Position numbers and translations under genes: made by a program
Source: Gammaproteobacteria bacterium
Lineage (GTDB): Bacteria > Pseudomonadota > Gammaproteobacteria > Enterobacterales > Neiellaceae
DNA: 64,000 bases
NCBI GenBank assembly: GCA_017425245.1
Contig: JAFOOX010000044.1
Span: forward strand, 1 to 64,000
Direction: 5' to 3'
Shown here: one piece after another, positions 50,466-61,339 of the stretch
Position numbering within the stretch: the stretch's first letter is position 1
Layout of the letters: every line of letters starts with the position of its first letter
The notes under the pieces: generated by a model
The model's database searches: none
The model's input: the letters and a program-made list of their open reading frames with translations, nothing else
Told to the model about the DNA's origin: nothing

Positions 50466-51937
50466 GTGCGCTCCTCAAGCAGTTGTTGCACCACCGCGCG
50501 GTCGCTGTAGCTGTGGCGGGTAGCGCCGATGATTTGGTAGGTCTCATGACCCTTGCCAGCGATCAACACCAGATCTTCGGGTGCGGCGGCGGCAAAGGCA
50601 TCGCGGATCGCCTGACGGCGGTCAGCCACGATGGTCACCTGCGCCTCGCCCCAGCCGGGGCGCATATCGGCGACGATCTGGTCGAACGACTCGCTGCGCG
50701 GGTTGTCGGCGGTCACCACCAGCCGATCGGCCGCCGCGGCAGCCGCAGCAGCCATCAACGGCCGCTTGCCGCGATCGCGATCGCCACCGCAGCCGAACAC
50801 GCACCACAGCTGGCCGTGGCAATGACCACGGGCGGCCTGCAACACCTGCTCCAGCGCATCTGGGGTGTGAGCATAATCAACCACCATGGCCGGCAGGCCA
50901 CTGCGGTGAAACAGCTCCATGCGGCCGTTGACCGGCTTGAGGCGAGCCAGCTGCGGCGCGATGGCAGCCAGCGCATAACCCCAGCTACGGGCCACAGCGA
51001 CCGCCGCCAGCAGGTTGCTGACATTGAAACGACCGAGCAGCGGGCAGAAGAACGGGCACTCGCTGTCTTCGCTGATAAGCGTGCCGTGAATGCCATCCCC
51101 CAGTAATTGCAGCTCGCGCACGCTGACAAAGCGCTCGGCGTGCTCGCTGCACGCTGCCTCACCGAAAGCGATGATGGCCAAGGCGCTGTCGACGTGGGTC
51201 AACAACAGCCGTCCTTCTGCATCATCGACATTGAGCACGGCCGTGTTGACCTCTCGATGACGAAACAACAGACGCTTGGCGTCGCGATACGCCTCCATGG
51301 TGCCGTGATAATCAAGATGATCGCGGGTCAGGTTGGTGAACACCGCCGTGCGCAGAGGGGCACCATCCACCCGACCCTGCACCAGCCCGTGAGAGGAGAC
51401 CTCCATCGTCACCCGGCGCACGCCATCATCAGCGAATTGGCGCAGCAACTGCTGCAGCTCAACCGCATCGGGGGTGGTATTAAGGCTGTCTCGCAACTGG
51501 CCGATGCGGCCACTCCCCAGCGTGCCGATCACCGCCGCCGGCTCGCCCAGCAGTTCGCTGAGCTGGGCGCAAAGGTGGCTGGTCGAGGTTTTGCCGTTGG
51601 TGCCGGTGATCCCCACCAGTTGCAGCTGCTGGCCCGGCTGGCCATAGAAGCGGGCCGCCAGCTGCGGCAGATAGCCGGCCAGACCGCTGATGGTCAGCAG
51701 CGGCACCTGTTCGCGCCAGCACAGGCTGTCGCTATCGCCATCAATCAGCACCGCGGCGGCACCGGCCACAATGGCCGCATCAACAAAGTGGCGACCGTCT
51801 GCCTGATGACCGGCCATGGCCACAAACAGGTCGCCGGCGCTAATGCGCCGGCTGTCACGTTGCAGCTGGTTGACCGGCAGCGCCGGTACGGTGAATGGCA
51901 GGGCCAGCGGCGCCAGCAGTTGGGCGAGGTCAACCAC
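50462..51937 (-). CDS. murE: UDP-MurNAc-L-Ala-D-Glu--meso-diaminopimelate ligase
   Basis: A 491-residue Mur ligase. The ATP loop is GITGTNGKTSTSHLCAQL near 110. The DNPR motif in VTADNPRSESFDQIVADM near 410 is the signature of meso-DAP rather than lysine specificity, consistent with a Gram-negative wall. MEVSSHGLVQGRV and TRDHLDYHGTMEAY are also typical. Length is that of E. coli (495). It overlaps ftsI by 8 bases and murF by 4. Confidence 0.97.
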   Translation of the reverse strand: MVDLAQLLAPLALPFTVPALPVNQLQRDSRRISAGDLFVAMAGHQADGRHFVDAAIVAGAAAVLIDGDSDSLCWREQVPLLTISGLAGYLPQLAARFYGQPGQQLQLVGITGTNGKTSTSHLCAQLSELLGEPAAVIGTLGSGRIGQLRDSLNTTPDAVELQQLLRQFADDGVRRVTMEVSSHGLVQGRVDGAPLRTAVFTNLTRDHLDYHGTMEAYRDAKRLLFRHREVNTAVLNVDDAEGRLLLTHVDSALAIIAFGEAACSEHAERFVSVRELQLLGDGIHGTLISEDSECPFFCPLLGRFNVSNLLAAVAVARSWGYALAAIAPQLARLKPVNGRMELFHRSGLPAMVVDYAHTPDALEQVLQAARGHCHGQLWCVFGCGGDRDRGKRPLMAAAAAAAADRLVVTADNPRSESFDQIVADMRPGWGEAQVTIVADRRQAIRDAFAAAAPEDLVLIAGKGHETYQIIGATRHSYSDRAVVQQLLEERT

Positions 51938-53675
51938 GTTTATCCTCCACCGTCAGCGCAGCCACCTGACCCTGCTGCAAAGCCACGCCATCGGGCTCGA
52001 CATTGAGAATACGCAGAGCGCCGCTCATCACCTTGCCAAACACCGGTGCAGACACCTCACCGCCGTAGTACTGATCGCCCCCTGGCTCATCCATCACCAC
52101 GGCAATCGCCAGCCGTGGATTGGAGACCGGAGCCACCCCAACAAAGGTGGCGATGTAATCACTGCCGTAACCACCGGCCACCGCCTTGCGCGCCGTGCCG
52201 GTTTTACCGGCCACGCGGTAACCCGGCACCTGGGCAGCGGTTCCGGTGCCACCCTTGGCCGTCACCGCTTCCATCATCTGCACCACTTGGGCGGCCGTGC
52301 GCGGTTGCAGCACTTGGGTGGTGCCCTCGCGCTCCTGCCCCTTGACGATGGTCAGCGGCCGGTAAACCCCTTGGCCGCCGAGGGTGGCATAGGCCTGAGC
52401 CAGCTGCAGCGGAGTAACGCTGACGCCATAACCGAACGACAGGGTAGCAATCTCGAACTCAGACCAGCGGCGACGAGAGGACAACATACCCGGCACCTCA
52501 CCAATAAGGCCAATGCCGGTCTCGCTGCCAAAGCCAAAGCTGCGCAATGACGCCAGATAGTGATCCAGCGGCATGCCGAGAGCGATCTTGGTGGTGCCGA
52601 TGTTGCTCGACTTGGCGATCACCCCGGCGGTGTCGAGGACCCCATAGTTGCGGTGATCACGCACCACCCGGCCCCCTACCCGCAGCCAGCCCGGGTTGGT
52701 GTCGAAAATGGTCTGCGGGGTGATGGTGCCCGCCGCCAGACCAGCGGCTACCGCCAACGGCTTGATGGTCGAACCTGGTTCGAAGGTATCCGTGATGGCA
52801 CGGTTGCGGGTGCGATGGCTGACCAGATCGCCACGATTGTTGGGGTTGAAGCTGGGGGTGTTGACCATGGCCAGCACTTCACCGGTAGGGATGTCGATCA
52901 CCACCAGTGAGGCAGCCGCCGCCTGATGGTACTCCACCGCATACTTCAACTCCTGATAGGCCAGGGTCTGAATGCGCTGATCAATGGTCAACGCAATGTT
53001 CTGCGGCGGGGTGCTGGCTTCCAGCTCCTCCATCGACTCCACCACCCGCCCTGAGGCGTCTTTGCGCACCAGACGGCGGCCGGCCTTGCCGGTCAGCCAG
53101 CTGTTGTAGGCACGTTCGATCCCCTCCTGGCCGGCATCATCGATGTTGGTAAAGCCGATCAGCTGGGCGCTGACCTCCCCCGTCGGATAGAAGCGGCGGC
53201 TCTCCTCTTTGAGGTAGACCCCGGGGATCGCCAGCTCCTTGGTGAAACGGGCGGCGGCCGGCGACACCTGACGGGCCAAATAGACAAAACGCTTCTTGGG
53301 GTTGGCTGCCACCCGCTGGCGCAGGGCCACAGGATCAACGCCAAGCACATCGGCCAGCGCCTGCCAGCGCCGATCATCATCAAGGCCATGACGATCATTG
53401 ACAGTTTTCGGATCTGCCCAGATCGCCTGTACCGGCACACTGACGGCCAGCTCCTCGCCGTTGCGATCGGTGATGATGCCGCGGGTCATGGCTGCAGTCA
53501 TGGTGCGCAGGGTGCGCGAATCACCTTCGGCCACCAGCCGGTCGGGCGCAATCACCTGGATATAAGCGGTCCGAAACAGTAGCGCGCCGAACAGTAATAC
53601 CAACATGGCGGCCACGCCGTAAAAACGCCATGACAGGTTGTCGGGCAGTTGGCGGCTCCGCGCCTGAGTGCTCAT
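51930..53675 (-). CDS. ftsI: Peptidoglycan transpeptidase FtsI (PBP3)
   Basis: A 581-residue class B penicillin-binding protein for septal crosslinking. One N-terminal membrane anchor (FYGVAAMLVLLFGALLFRTA, about 18-37), a dimerisation domain, and a transpeptidase domain with the active Ser in PGSTIKPLAVAAG (about 300), SSNIG (about 354) and KTGTARK (about 485). Length matches E. coli (588). Overlaps ftsL by 4 bases. Confidence 0.97.
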   Translation of the reverse strand: MSTQARSRQLPDNLSWRFYGVAAMLVLLFGALLFRTAYIQVIAPDRLVAEGDSRTLRTMTAAMTRGIITDRNGEELAVSVPVQAIWADPKTVNDRHGLDDDRRWQALADVLGVDPVALRQRVAANPKKRFVYLARQVSPAAARFTKELAIPGVYLKEESRRFYPTGEVSAQLIGFTNIDDAGQEGIERAYNSWLTGKAGRRLVRKDASGRVVESMEELEASTPPQNIALTIDQRIQTLAYQELKYAVEYHQAAAASLVVIDIPTGEVLAMVNTPSFNPNNRGDLVSHRTRNRAITDTFEPGSTIKPLAVAAGLAAGTITPQTIFDTNPGWLRVGGRVVRDHRNYGVLDTAGVIAKSSNIGTTKIALGMPLDHYLASLRSFGFGSETGIGLIGEVPGMLSSRRRWSEFEIATLSFGYGVSVTPLQLAQAYATLGGQGVYRPLTIVKGQEREGTTQVLQPRTAAQVVQMMEAVTAKGGTGTAAQVPGYRVAGKTGTARKAVAGGYGSDYIATFVGVAPVSNPRLAIAVVMDEPGGDQYYGGEVSAPVFGKVMSGALRILNVEPDGVALQQGQVAALTVEDKRG

Positions 53676-54004
53676 GGTAGCCTCACAATACGTTCGTCAA
53701 TGGCGCCGGGCAGCCGCATCTGCAACTCCTTCTCGGCAATTCGCCCCACCCGGCTATGCTCACCCAGGGCGTTCTCCTCGAGCAGCAGATGGCGCCACTC
53801 GATCTCCAGCTGGTCACGACGGGCCAGCTCCTTCTCGACATCGATATTCAGTAACCGCGCATGGTGCGCAGAGAGCACCGCGGCAAAGGCGCTGATCAGG
53901 GTGGCCACGGCCAGCAGGACCACCAGCGGGTAACGGCCAAGATCGCCGAGGATGGTCAGCGCCAGATCGGGCTGGCGGTCACGGCCGGCTGGCAAGGCGC
54001 TCAT
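53672..54004 (-). CDS. ftsL: Cell division protein FtsL
   Basis: A 110-residue bitopic protein. A membrane segment ([20 protein letters not shown], about 28-47) is followed by a coiled coil with heptad leucines ([20 protein letters not shown]), then the short periplasmic tail with [15 protein letters not shown]. FtsL sequence is weakly conserved, and the identity rests mainly on topology, size (E. coli 121) and its position between rsmH and ftsI, with 4-base overlaps to both. Confidence 0.93.
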   Translation of the reverse strand: MSALPAGRDRQPDLALTILGDLGRYPLVVLLAVATLISAFAAVLSAHHARLLNIDVEKELARRDQLEIEWRHLLLEENALGEHSRVGRIAEKELQMRLPGAIDERIVRLP

Positions 54005-54939
54005 GCGGTTTCCGTCCGTTCAGCGAGGCGCAGTACCGCACTGCGAGCACGGGGATTGGCAGCGGTCTCCGCCTCTGAGGGAAAGATCGCCTTGCCGACG
54101 GCATGCAGGCGTACAGCCATCCCCTGACGCTGGGCCTCAGTCAACGGCATACCGCGCGGCACCGCTGGGGGCCGGCTATGGCTGCGGATGAACTGCTTGA
54201 CCAGACGATCTTCCAACGAGTGAAAACTGATCACCGACAGTCGGCCACCGCGAGCCAATAGCGTCAGGCTGGCATTCAGCACCTGCTCCAGCGCTGCCAG
54301 TTCGCCATTGATGGCAATACGGATCGCCTGAAAGCTGCGGGTTGCCGGGTTCTTACCCGGTTCGCGGGTCGGCACCGCGCCAGCGATGCAGTCGGCCAAC
54401 TGTTGAGTGCGGGTAAAAGGCTCTTCGCTGCGGCGCAGAACAATGGCGCGGGCGATGCGGCGGGCAAAGCGCTCCTCGCCAAACTGAAACAGCACATCCA
54501 CCAGCTGCTGCTCGTCGATGGTCTGCAGCCACTCGCCGGCGGTAGGGCCACGGCTGGTGTCCATGCGCATATCAAGTGGGCCGTCGCGCATAAAGCTGAA
54601 ACCACGCTCGGCGTCATCCAGCTGCGGCGAAGACACCCCGAGATCCAGCAGCAGGCCATCAAACCCAGCCGCCGGGAGATGAGGCGCCAGCAGCTGGGCG
54701 GCGTCGGCAAAGCTGCCGTGGATAATGGTGAAGCGCGGATCGCTGATGGTGGCGGCGGCGGCGATGGCGGCCGGGTCTTGATCGATGGCAAACAGTCGGC
54801 CATTAGGACCAAGACGCTCAAGGATCAGGCGCGAGTGACCGCCGCGACCAAAGGTCCCGTCGACGTAGACGCCATCGTCCCGGATCGCCAACCCGTCCAC
54901 AGCTTCGTGCAGCAGAACGGTGGTGTGACTGTGCCCCAT
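54001..54939 (-). CDS. rsmH: 16S rRNA m4C1402 methyltransferase RsmH (MraW)
   Basis: A 312-residue SAM-dependent methyltransferase acting on 16S rRNA C1402. It begins [20 protein letters not shown]; motif I is [16 protein letters not shown], followed by [20 protein letters not shown] and [16 protein letters not shown], and the C-terminal [19 protein letters not shown]. It works at the same nucleotide as RsmI, encoded 2 kb away in this window. Length equals E. coli (313). It follows mraZ by 9 bases. Confidence 0.97.
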   Translation of the reverse strand: MGHSHTTVLLHEAVDGLAIRDDGVYVDGTFGRGGHSRLILERLGPNGRLFAIDQDPAAIAAAATISDPRFTIIHGSFADAAQLLAPHLPAAGFDGLLLDLGVSSPQLDDAERGFSFMRDGPLDMRMDTSRGPTAGEWLQTIDEQQLVDVLFQFGEERFARRIARAIVLRRSEEPFTRTQQLADCIAGAVPTREPGKNPATRSFQAIRIAINGELAALEQVLNASLTLLARGGRLSVISFHSLEDRLVKQFIRSHSRPPAVPRGMPLTEAQRQGMAVRLHAVGKAIFPSEAETAANPRARSAVLRLAERTETA

Positions 54940-54948
54940 GGTCCGCCT

Positions 54949-55407
54949 TTACAAACTGAGCGACTTGAGTCGCTCGGACATCGGCAGCGTGCCGCTGCGC
55001 CATTGGTCGAGGGTGGCGGCGGTGTGCTTCTGCCACTGCTCGTCATCCCAGATCTGGAACTTGTTGAGCTGACCGACCAACATCGCCTTCTTGTCGAGGT
55101 GAGCGTGACCGCGCAACTCGGGGGGCAGCAGTACACGGCCAGCGTTGTCCATCTCCAGCTCACGGGCGTGGCCCAGCAATATGTTCTTCATCGCCCGCTC
55201 GGTCGGGTCAAAGTCGGAAAAGGTGATCAGCTTGCTCTCCAGCCCTTCCCACTCGGGCAGGGGGTAGAGCAGCAGACAGGGATTAAAGGGATCGACAGTG
55301 GCGACGAGCTGGCCCTGACAACGATCGACAAGCACCTCGCGATACCTTGCCGGTACCGCCAGGCGCCCCTTCGGATCGATGGAGATGCCACTGGCTCCGC
55401 GAAACAT
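54949..55407 (-). CDS. mraZ: Transcriptional regulator MraZ
   Basis: A 152-residue protein, first gene of the dcw cluster, with two AbrB-like (SpoVT) domains: MFRGASGISIDPKGRLAVPA with the DXXXR signature (about 11-17), and GHARELEMDNAGRVLLPPEL (about 80-100). In E. coli MraZ binds repeats upstream of its own gene and represses the operon. Four such repeats are visible just upstream here. Length equals E. coli (152). Confidence 0.97.
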   Translation of the reverse strand: MFRGASGISIDPKGRLAVPARYREVLVDRCQGQLVATVDPFNPCLLLYPLPEWEGLESKLITFSDFDPTERAMKNILLGHARELEMDNAGRVLLPPELRGHAHLDKKAMLVGQLNKFQIWDDEQWQKHTAATLDQWRSGTLPMSERLKSLSL

Positions 55408-55427
55408 GCTGATTGACCTGATCCCCG

Positions 55428-55467
55428 TTTATACCGCTTTGATCCACTTTCACCCACTTTCTCCCAC
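55428..55467 (-). promoter_or_regulatory. Four 10-bp MraZ-binding repeats
   Basis: On the minus strand GTGGGAGAAA, GTGGGTGAAA, GTGGATCAAA and GCGGTATAAA follow each other without spacing, decaying towards the gene. E. coli MraZ binds direct GTGGG repeats separated by five bases; the period and position match. They lie between the promoter and mraZ, so repression is expected. Confidence 0.9.
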
Positions 55468-55474
55468 GGGGGCT

Positions 55475-55504
55475 AGTCTAGGGAGCGGGATCAACCCTTG
55501 TCAA
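55475..55504 (-). promoter_or_regulatory. Sigma-70 promoter of the dcw operon
   Basis: On the minus strand a perfect -35 TTGACA (complement of 55499-55504) and -10 TAGACT (complement of 55475-55480) are 18 bases apart, directly upstream of the MraZ repeats. Confidence 0.8.
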
Positions 55505-55660
55505 GGCGCGGGGATCAGCCTGTGAGCCCTGTCAGATCGAGGCTTGGCGCCGATCTGTCGAAAGCGGATCGAGGTCGTTGTTTCCGGTGGGAAAAAGTGG
55601 ATCGCAAGAACGGAAAAATAGTATCCAATCGCTTTGGAATAGATTATTCCCCCGGATCAC

Positions 55661-55681
55661 AAACGGCCCTTGCGGGCCGTT
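55661..55681 (-). terminator. Hairpin after rnpB
   Basis: ACGGCCC-GCAA-GGGCCGT hairpin just past the mature rnpB 3' end on the minus strand, followed by TTGTG. The U-tract is poor, so it is a probable but not strong terminator. Confidence 0.55.
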
Positions 55682-55693
55682 GTGGAGAAAAAT

Positions 55694-56066
<373 letters not shown>

Positions 56067-56072
56067 CCGCGG

Positions 56073-56078
56073 ATTCTA
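56073..56078 (-). promoter_or_regulatory. -10 element of rnpB
   Basis: TAGAAT on the minus strand, seven bases before the predicted RNA 5' end, followed by a GC-rich discriminator (CCGCGGC) of the kind seen at growth-rate-controlled promoters. No good -35 is seen at normal spacing. Confidence 0.6.
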
Positions 56079-56287
56079 CCAGCGCGGGGCCCCAACCGCG
56101 AGCGCTAAGGCGGCTCTGCTTCGCCTATTGCGACTACCACTTTCGACCAATAGTTAGGCAGATTGACCACACTCTGTGCCCTACCCGCCATTACTTCCTG
56201 CGGCAAAGACCGAACGGCGGGGCTTCGGAGGTTGGCACGTACTTTGATTAACAATAGCCGTCACCTGCCATCCATCAAGGAACCTGC

Positions 56288-56977
56288 ATGCGCATTGCAC
56301 CTTTCGCCCTCATCCCGCTCATCATCAGCGGTACCGCCCTCGCCGCCGACCTGACCCCGACCATCAGCGCCACCAACCAACATCTGGCCATCGCCGTACC
56401 CGCCAAGGTCAAGATCAGCATCGGCACCCCCGCCAGCCTGATCATCAGTGGCAGCGATGCCGATCTGGCGCTGGTTGAGATCAAAGAGAGGGATGGCCAG
56501 TTGTCGATTGGCGAAAAGAGTGAGTGGTTCGCCGATATCGAGGGGCCGCTGACCATTCAGGTACAGTTGGCCAGCCTCAGCCAGCTGTCGCTGGCCGGGG
56601 CCACCGAGGTGGAGATCGCCCCGCTGACAGTCTCAGAACTGCTGATCGAGATGGCCGGTGATACCCGCCTGACCGCCAGCAGGCTCGACATTGAGACCCT
56701 TAATCTGGATGTCGCTGGTGACGGCGAGGTCACAGTCAAGGATGGCCGTTGCAAGACCCTGAATGCCGATGTGGCCGGCAGTGGTACTTTCGACACCCGC
56801 GCCCTCCACTGTGTCGATGTCACCCTGGATGTCGCCGGTGCGGCCGAAGGTGATGTCTACGCCAGCGGCAGTCTCAAGGTTGATGTAGCCGGCGCCTCAG
56901 AGGTGCGAGTACATGGCAGCGCCAAGGTCGAACAGTCGGTGGTGGGCTCAGCCCATGTCACCCGCGTCAATCCTTAA
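56288..56977 (+). CDS. Exported GIN-domain (DUF2807) protein
   Basis: A 229-residue secreted protein with a signal peptide (MRIAPFALIPLIISGTALAA). The mature part is a right-handed beta-helix-like GIN (DUF2807) domain, with repeated rungs such as LNLDVAGDGEVTV, LNADVAGSGTFDT, VTLDVAGAAEGDV and LKVDVAGASEVRV. Members are putative auto-transporter-adhesin-like or surface proteins whose function is not known. An AGGA site precedes the ATG. It is convergent with rsmI (3 bases between) and divergent from rnpB. Confidence 0.87.
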   Translation: MRIAPFALIPLIISGTALAADLTPTISATNQHLAIAVPAKVKISIGTPASLIISGSDADLALVEIKERDGQLSIGEKSEWFADIEGPLTIQVQLASLSQLSLAGATEVEIAPLTVSELLIEMAGDTRLTASRLDIETLNLDVAGDGEVTVKDGRCKTLNADVAGSGTFDTRALHCVDVTLDVAGAAEGDVYASGSLKVDVAGASEVRVHGSAKVEQSVVGSAHVTRVNP

Positions 56978-56980
56978 GCC

Positions 56981-57832
56981 TCACTCGCCTTGGCGCAGGC
57001 TCAGGCCATATTGATAAAGGGCGTTGCGGCCAGCGCCGGTAAAGCTGGCCGCTACCGCTGCGGCCTTTTTCAGCGGCAGCTCATCGATCAGCAGGGCCAG
57101 CAGACGCTGGCCCTCGGCCTCACTGCTGGCGGCTTCATCGAGGGCCGGAGCGCCCGCTACCATCAGCACAAACTCCCCCTGCTGGCGCTGGCTGTCATCC
57201 TGCAGCCACTGCTCAAGGGTCGCCAGGGTGCCAGAGATGACTGCCTCGTGGATCTTGGTCAGCTCTTTGGCCAGGGCGGCGGGCCGCTCGCGGCCGAACA
57301 CCGCCTGCAGGTCGGCCAGACATTCCATCACCCGCCGTGGTGATTCATAGAACACCAGAGTGCGGGTCTCACGCAGCAGCCCCTGCAGTTGGCTGCGCCG
57401 GGCGCTGCTGCGCGCGGGCAAAAAACCCTCAAACACAAAGCGGTCAGTGGGCAAGCCAGCAGCCGACAGCGCCGCCACTGCGGCGCAGGGCCCAGGCAGC
57501 GGCAATACCCGGCAACCGGCCTGATGACACTGGGCCACCAGGCTGTAACCGGGGTCGCTGATCAGCGGGGTACCGGCTTCTGACACCAGTGCCAACGATT
57601 CACCGCGTTGCAGCCGCTCCACCAGCAGCGCGCCGCGTTGTTTTTCGTTGTGATCATGCAGGGCGATCAGCGGCTTGTGCAGGCCAAAGTGCTGCAGCAG
57701 GCGGGCGGTGGTGCGGGTGTCTTCAGCGGCGATCGCATCCACCGCCCCCAGCACCTCAAGCGCCCGGGCGCTGATGTCACCGAGGTTGCCGATTGGAGTC
57801 GGGACAATATAGAGCGTGCCAGCAACCACCAT
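56981..57832 (-). CDS. rsmI: 16S rRNA 2'-O-methyltransferase RsmI
   Basis: A 283-residue SAM-dependent methyltransferase (tetrapyrrole methylase fold) that 2'-O-methylates C1402 of 16S rRNA. It begins with GTLYIVPTPIGNLGDISARA, then EDTRTTARLLQHFG, LVSEAGTPLISDPGYSLVAQ, VLPLPGPCAAVAALSAAGLP and VFYESPRRVMECLADL. Length matches E. coli (286). A GGGGGA site lies before the ATG. It is divergent from lpoA, as in most gammaproteobacteria. Confidence 0.97.
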   Translation of the reverse strand: MVVAGTLYIVPTPIGNLGDISARALEVLGAVDAIAAEDTRTTARLLQHFGLHKPLIALHDHNEKQRGALLVERLQRGESLALVSEAGTPLISDPGYSLVAQCHQAGCRVLPLPGPCAAVAALSAAGLPTDRFVFEGFLPARSSARRSQLQGLLRETRTLVFYESPRRVMECLADLQAVFGRERPAALAKELTKIHEAVISGTLATLEQWLQDDSQRQQGEFVLMVAGAPALDEAASSEAEGQRLLALLIDELPLKKAAAVAASFTGAGRNALYQYGLSLRQGE

Positions 57833-57926
57833 CAGCCAATCCCCCTCTGCTCTGTTTTTGGACAGCCGCGACAGTTACACTTGCAGCCCCTGTCCGCCGT
57901 GCGCGCTATAAAAGGTATTTTCGGGC

Positions 57927-59739
57927 ATGCAGAGTCTATCACGCCGCCTTGGGGCCATTGTTGTGGCATTGCTTCTCACCGCCTGTGGCTCTACCCCGAG
58001 CCCTGACAGTGGCGGCAGTAGCAGCAGCGGCACCACGCTTAACTACACCAGCATCGAGCAGAACTCGGCGTTCTATTTTTCGCTGGCTCAGCGCAACAGC
58101 GGCAATACCGCCGCCGGTTACCGGCTACTGGCGGTTGGCGCCCTGCTCAGCGAAGGGCAGGACGAGCGTGCCGCCCAGATCTATGCGGCCCTGCCCACTC
58201 AGTGGGCGACGACAGACGCACGTTCACTGGCGCTGCTGATCGAATCAGAACTGGCGCTCAACCAACAGCAGGCCGAGACAGCAGTACGCAAGCTAAAAGC
58301 AGTACCTGAACGTGAATTGTCGCAACAGTTCAAGTTGTGGCGTGCCCGCCTGCTGGGCGACGCCTATCGCCTGACCGGCGACCCGATTGAAGCAGCCCGT
58401 CAGTTGGCGATTGTCGCCGCCAATACCGATGACCAGCCCGCTCGACTGGCCATGCATGACAGCATCTGGAGCCTGCTGACCGACGTTAGCCCATTCACTC
58501 TGGTCGGTGCCGCCAGCGCGCCGGCGCCCGATCCATTTTCAGGCTGGCTGCGGCTGGCCGCCCTTCATCAAGAGGGGCAGACAGATCCACAGCGCTACAT
58601 CGCCCGCCTGACCGAGCTGCGCGAGCAATATCCCAACCACCCGGCCTTCACCCTGCCGCCAGCGCCACTGGCTAGGGTATTAACCCTAGAAACCACCACG
58701 CCCCAGCGGGTAGCGGTGCTGCTGCCGCTATCCGGTCGCAATCAAAGCCTGGGGGAAGCCATTCGTGACGGCATGGTCCACGCCGTGCTCAGTGGCGCCA
58801 CCAGCATCGAACTGCAATTTATTGATACCGCTGGCGGCATGGACAAAGCGCTGACCGAGCTGGCCCGCAGCAACGCCGAGCTGGTGATCGGGCCACTGCT
58901 CAAGCCGGATGTGGAAGCGATGTTGGCCAAACCGCCCAGCCAACCCTGGTTGGCCCTCAACCGTAGCCCCGGTAGCTGGCCGGCCGCCAGCCTGCAGTTT
59001 GCTCTGGCACCGGAAGATGAGGCTGCCCAGACCGCCCAGCGCATGGCCCAGGATGGCATCCGCCACCCACTGGTGCTGGTGCCGGCAAGCAGCGTTGGCA
59101 GCAGAGTTAGCGGCACCTTCGACAGCCATTGGCGGCAGCTGGCGGGCGCCGATCACAGCGCAGTGATCGCCAGCTATGGCGACCGCAAGGGGGTGCAGCA
59201 GACCGTGGCCAATGCCCTGGGCATCGGTGGCAGCCAGTCCCGTATCCGTGAACTGCGCCAGACCAGCGGCCTGGATCTGGAGGCGGAACCACGCAGCCGC
59301 CGTGATATCGACGCCATCTATCTGTACGGCAATCCGGCCGAGGCCCGTTTCATCAAGCCGACTATTGAGTCGAGCCTGAGCGGCAGTGCCACCCCGCCCC
59401 CCATCTATGCCAGTGCCAGCGCCCACGAACTGAGCAATGGCGACAGCGAGCTGGCCGGAGTGCTGATCAGCGACATGCCACTGCTGCTGGCTGACGCCGG
59501 CCCGGCCGTTGACACCCTAAAACTGGTGCGCACCACCTGGCCACAGCGCGGCGCCCAAGAGTTGCGGTTATTCGCCCTGGGTCACGATGCACTGCTATTG
59601 GTACCAAGCTTCCGCTATCTGGCCGCCTTTCCCGGTTATGAAGTACGCGGCCTGACCGGCACCTTGCACGCCCGCGATGGTCAGATCCACCGCAATGTGG
59701 ATTGGGCCAGAATCGGTACCAGTGCCACGGAACGGCTGA

Positions 59740-59762
<23 letters not shown>
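57927..59762 (+). CDS. lpoA: Outer-membrane lipoprotein LpoA, activator of PBP1A
   Basis: A 611-residue lipoprotein with lipobox LLTAC (Cys at residue 20) and Ser after the Thr-Gly turn, predicted for the outer membrane. The N-terminal third is helical TPR-like, with QRNSGNTAAGYRLLAVGALL. The C-terminal two thirds resemble a periplasmic-binding fold (LLPLSGRNQSLGEAIRDGMV, then FALAPEDEAAQTAQRMAQDG). LpoA spans the periplasm to stimulate PBP1A. Its length is near that of E. coli LpoA (678), with a shorter linker. It heads lpoA-yraN-diaA-dolP. Confidence 0.93.
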
Positions 59763-60706
<944 letters not shown>

Positions 60707-60708
60707 GC

Positions 60709-61281
60709 ATGCGCCAGCTTCTCTCTATCCTGTTGCTGACTGCAGCGGCATTGGGCATGGGCGGCTGCGCCGCCGTGGTCGCGGGTGCCGCCACCACCGC
60801 CACTGTGGTCTCAGATCCGCGCAGCGCCGGTACCCAGTTTGACGATGTCACCACCGGGCTGTCAGTCGAAGGCAAACTTGACGAAATCGCCAAGCAACTC
60901 GACAAGGCCCGCATTCGGTCAGTGGTCTATAACGGCAATGTGCTACTGATCGGACAGGCTCGCAGCAACGAGCAGAAAGCGCTGGCCGAAGAGGCTGCGC
61001 GCAAGGTCAAAGGGACCAAGCAGTTCTACAACCAGATCCGCCTTGGCCACCCCATTGGCCTCGCCACCCGTAGCAACGACAGCTGGATCACCACCAAGAT
61101 CAGAGCCAAGCTGATCGACGACGACAAGATCGATTCGTCACGGATCTCGGTCACCACCGAGAACAGCGAAGTGTTTCTGCTTGGCATCGTGCATCGTGCC
61201 GAGGGCGAGCGGGCCACCGACATCGCCCGCAAGATCAGCGGCGTGACCCAAGTAATTCGATTGTTCGAGTACATGGACTGA
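60709..61281 (+). CDS. dolP: Outer-membrane lipoprotein DolP (YraP)
   Basis: A 190-residue lipoprotein with lipobox GGCA (Cys near residue 20) and two BON domains: about 45-110 (VYNGNVLLIGQARSNEQKAL) and about 120-190 (VTTENSEVFLLGIVHRAEGE). In E. coli DolP supports outer-membrane integrity and interacts with BAM and division-site lipids. The start follows AGGAGG two bases after diaA stops. Length equals E. coli (191). A strong terminator follows. Confidence 0.94.
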   Translation: MRQLLSILLLTAAALGMGGCAAVVAGAATTATVVSDPRSAGTQFDDVTTGLSVEGKLDEIAKQLDKARIRSVVYNGNVLLIGQARSNEQKALAEEAARKVKGTKQFYNQIRLGHPIGLATRSNDSWITTKIRAKLIDDDKIDSSRISVTTENSEVFLLGIVHRAEGERATDIARKISGVTQVIRLFEYMD

Positions 61282-61298
61282 GCCTCTGCCTCGGCCAT

Positions 61299-61325
61299 AA
61301 AAAACCGCCATCATGGCGGTTTTTT
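61299..61325. terminator. Bidirectional terminator between dolP and sspB
   Basis: ACCGCCA-TCA-TGGCGGT stem flanked by AAAAAA on one side and TTTTTT on the other, so it can end both the lpoA-dolP and sspAB transcripts. Confidence 0.95.
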
Positions 61326-61339
61326 GATCCGGACTACGC

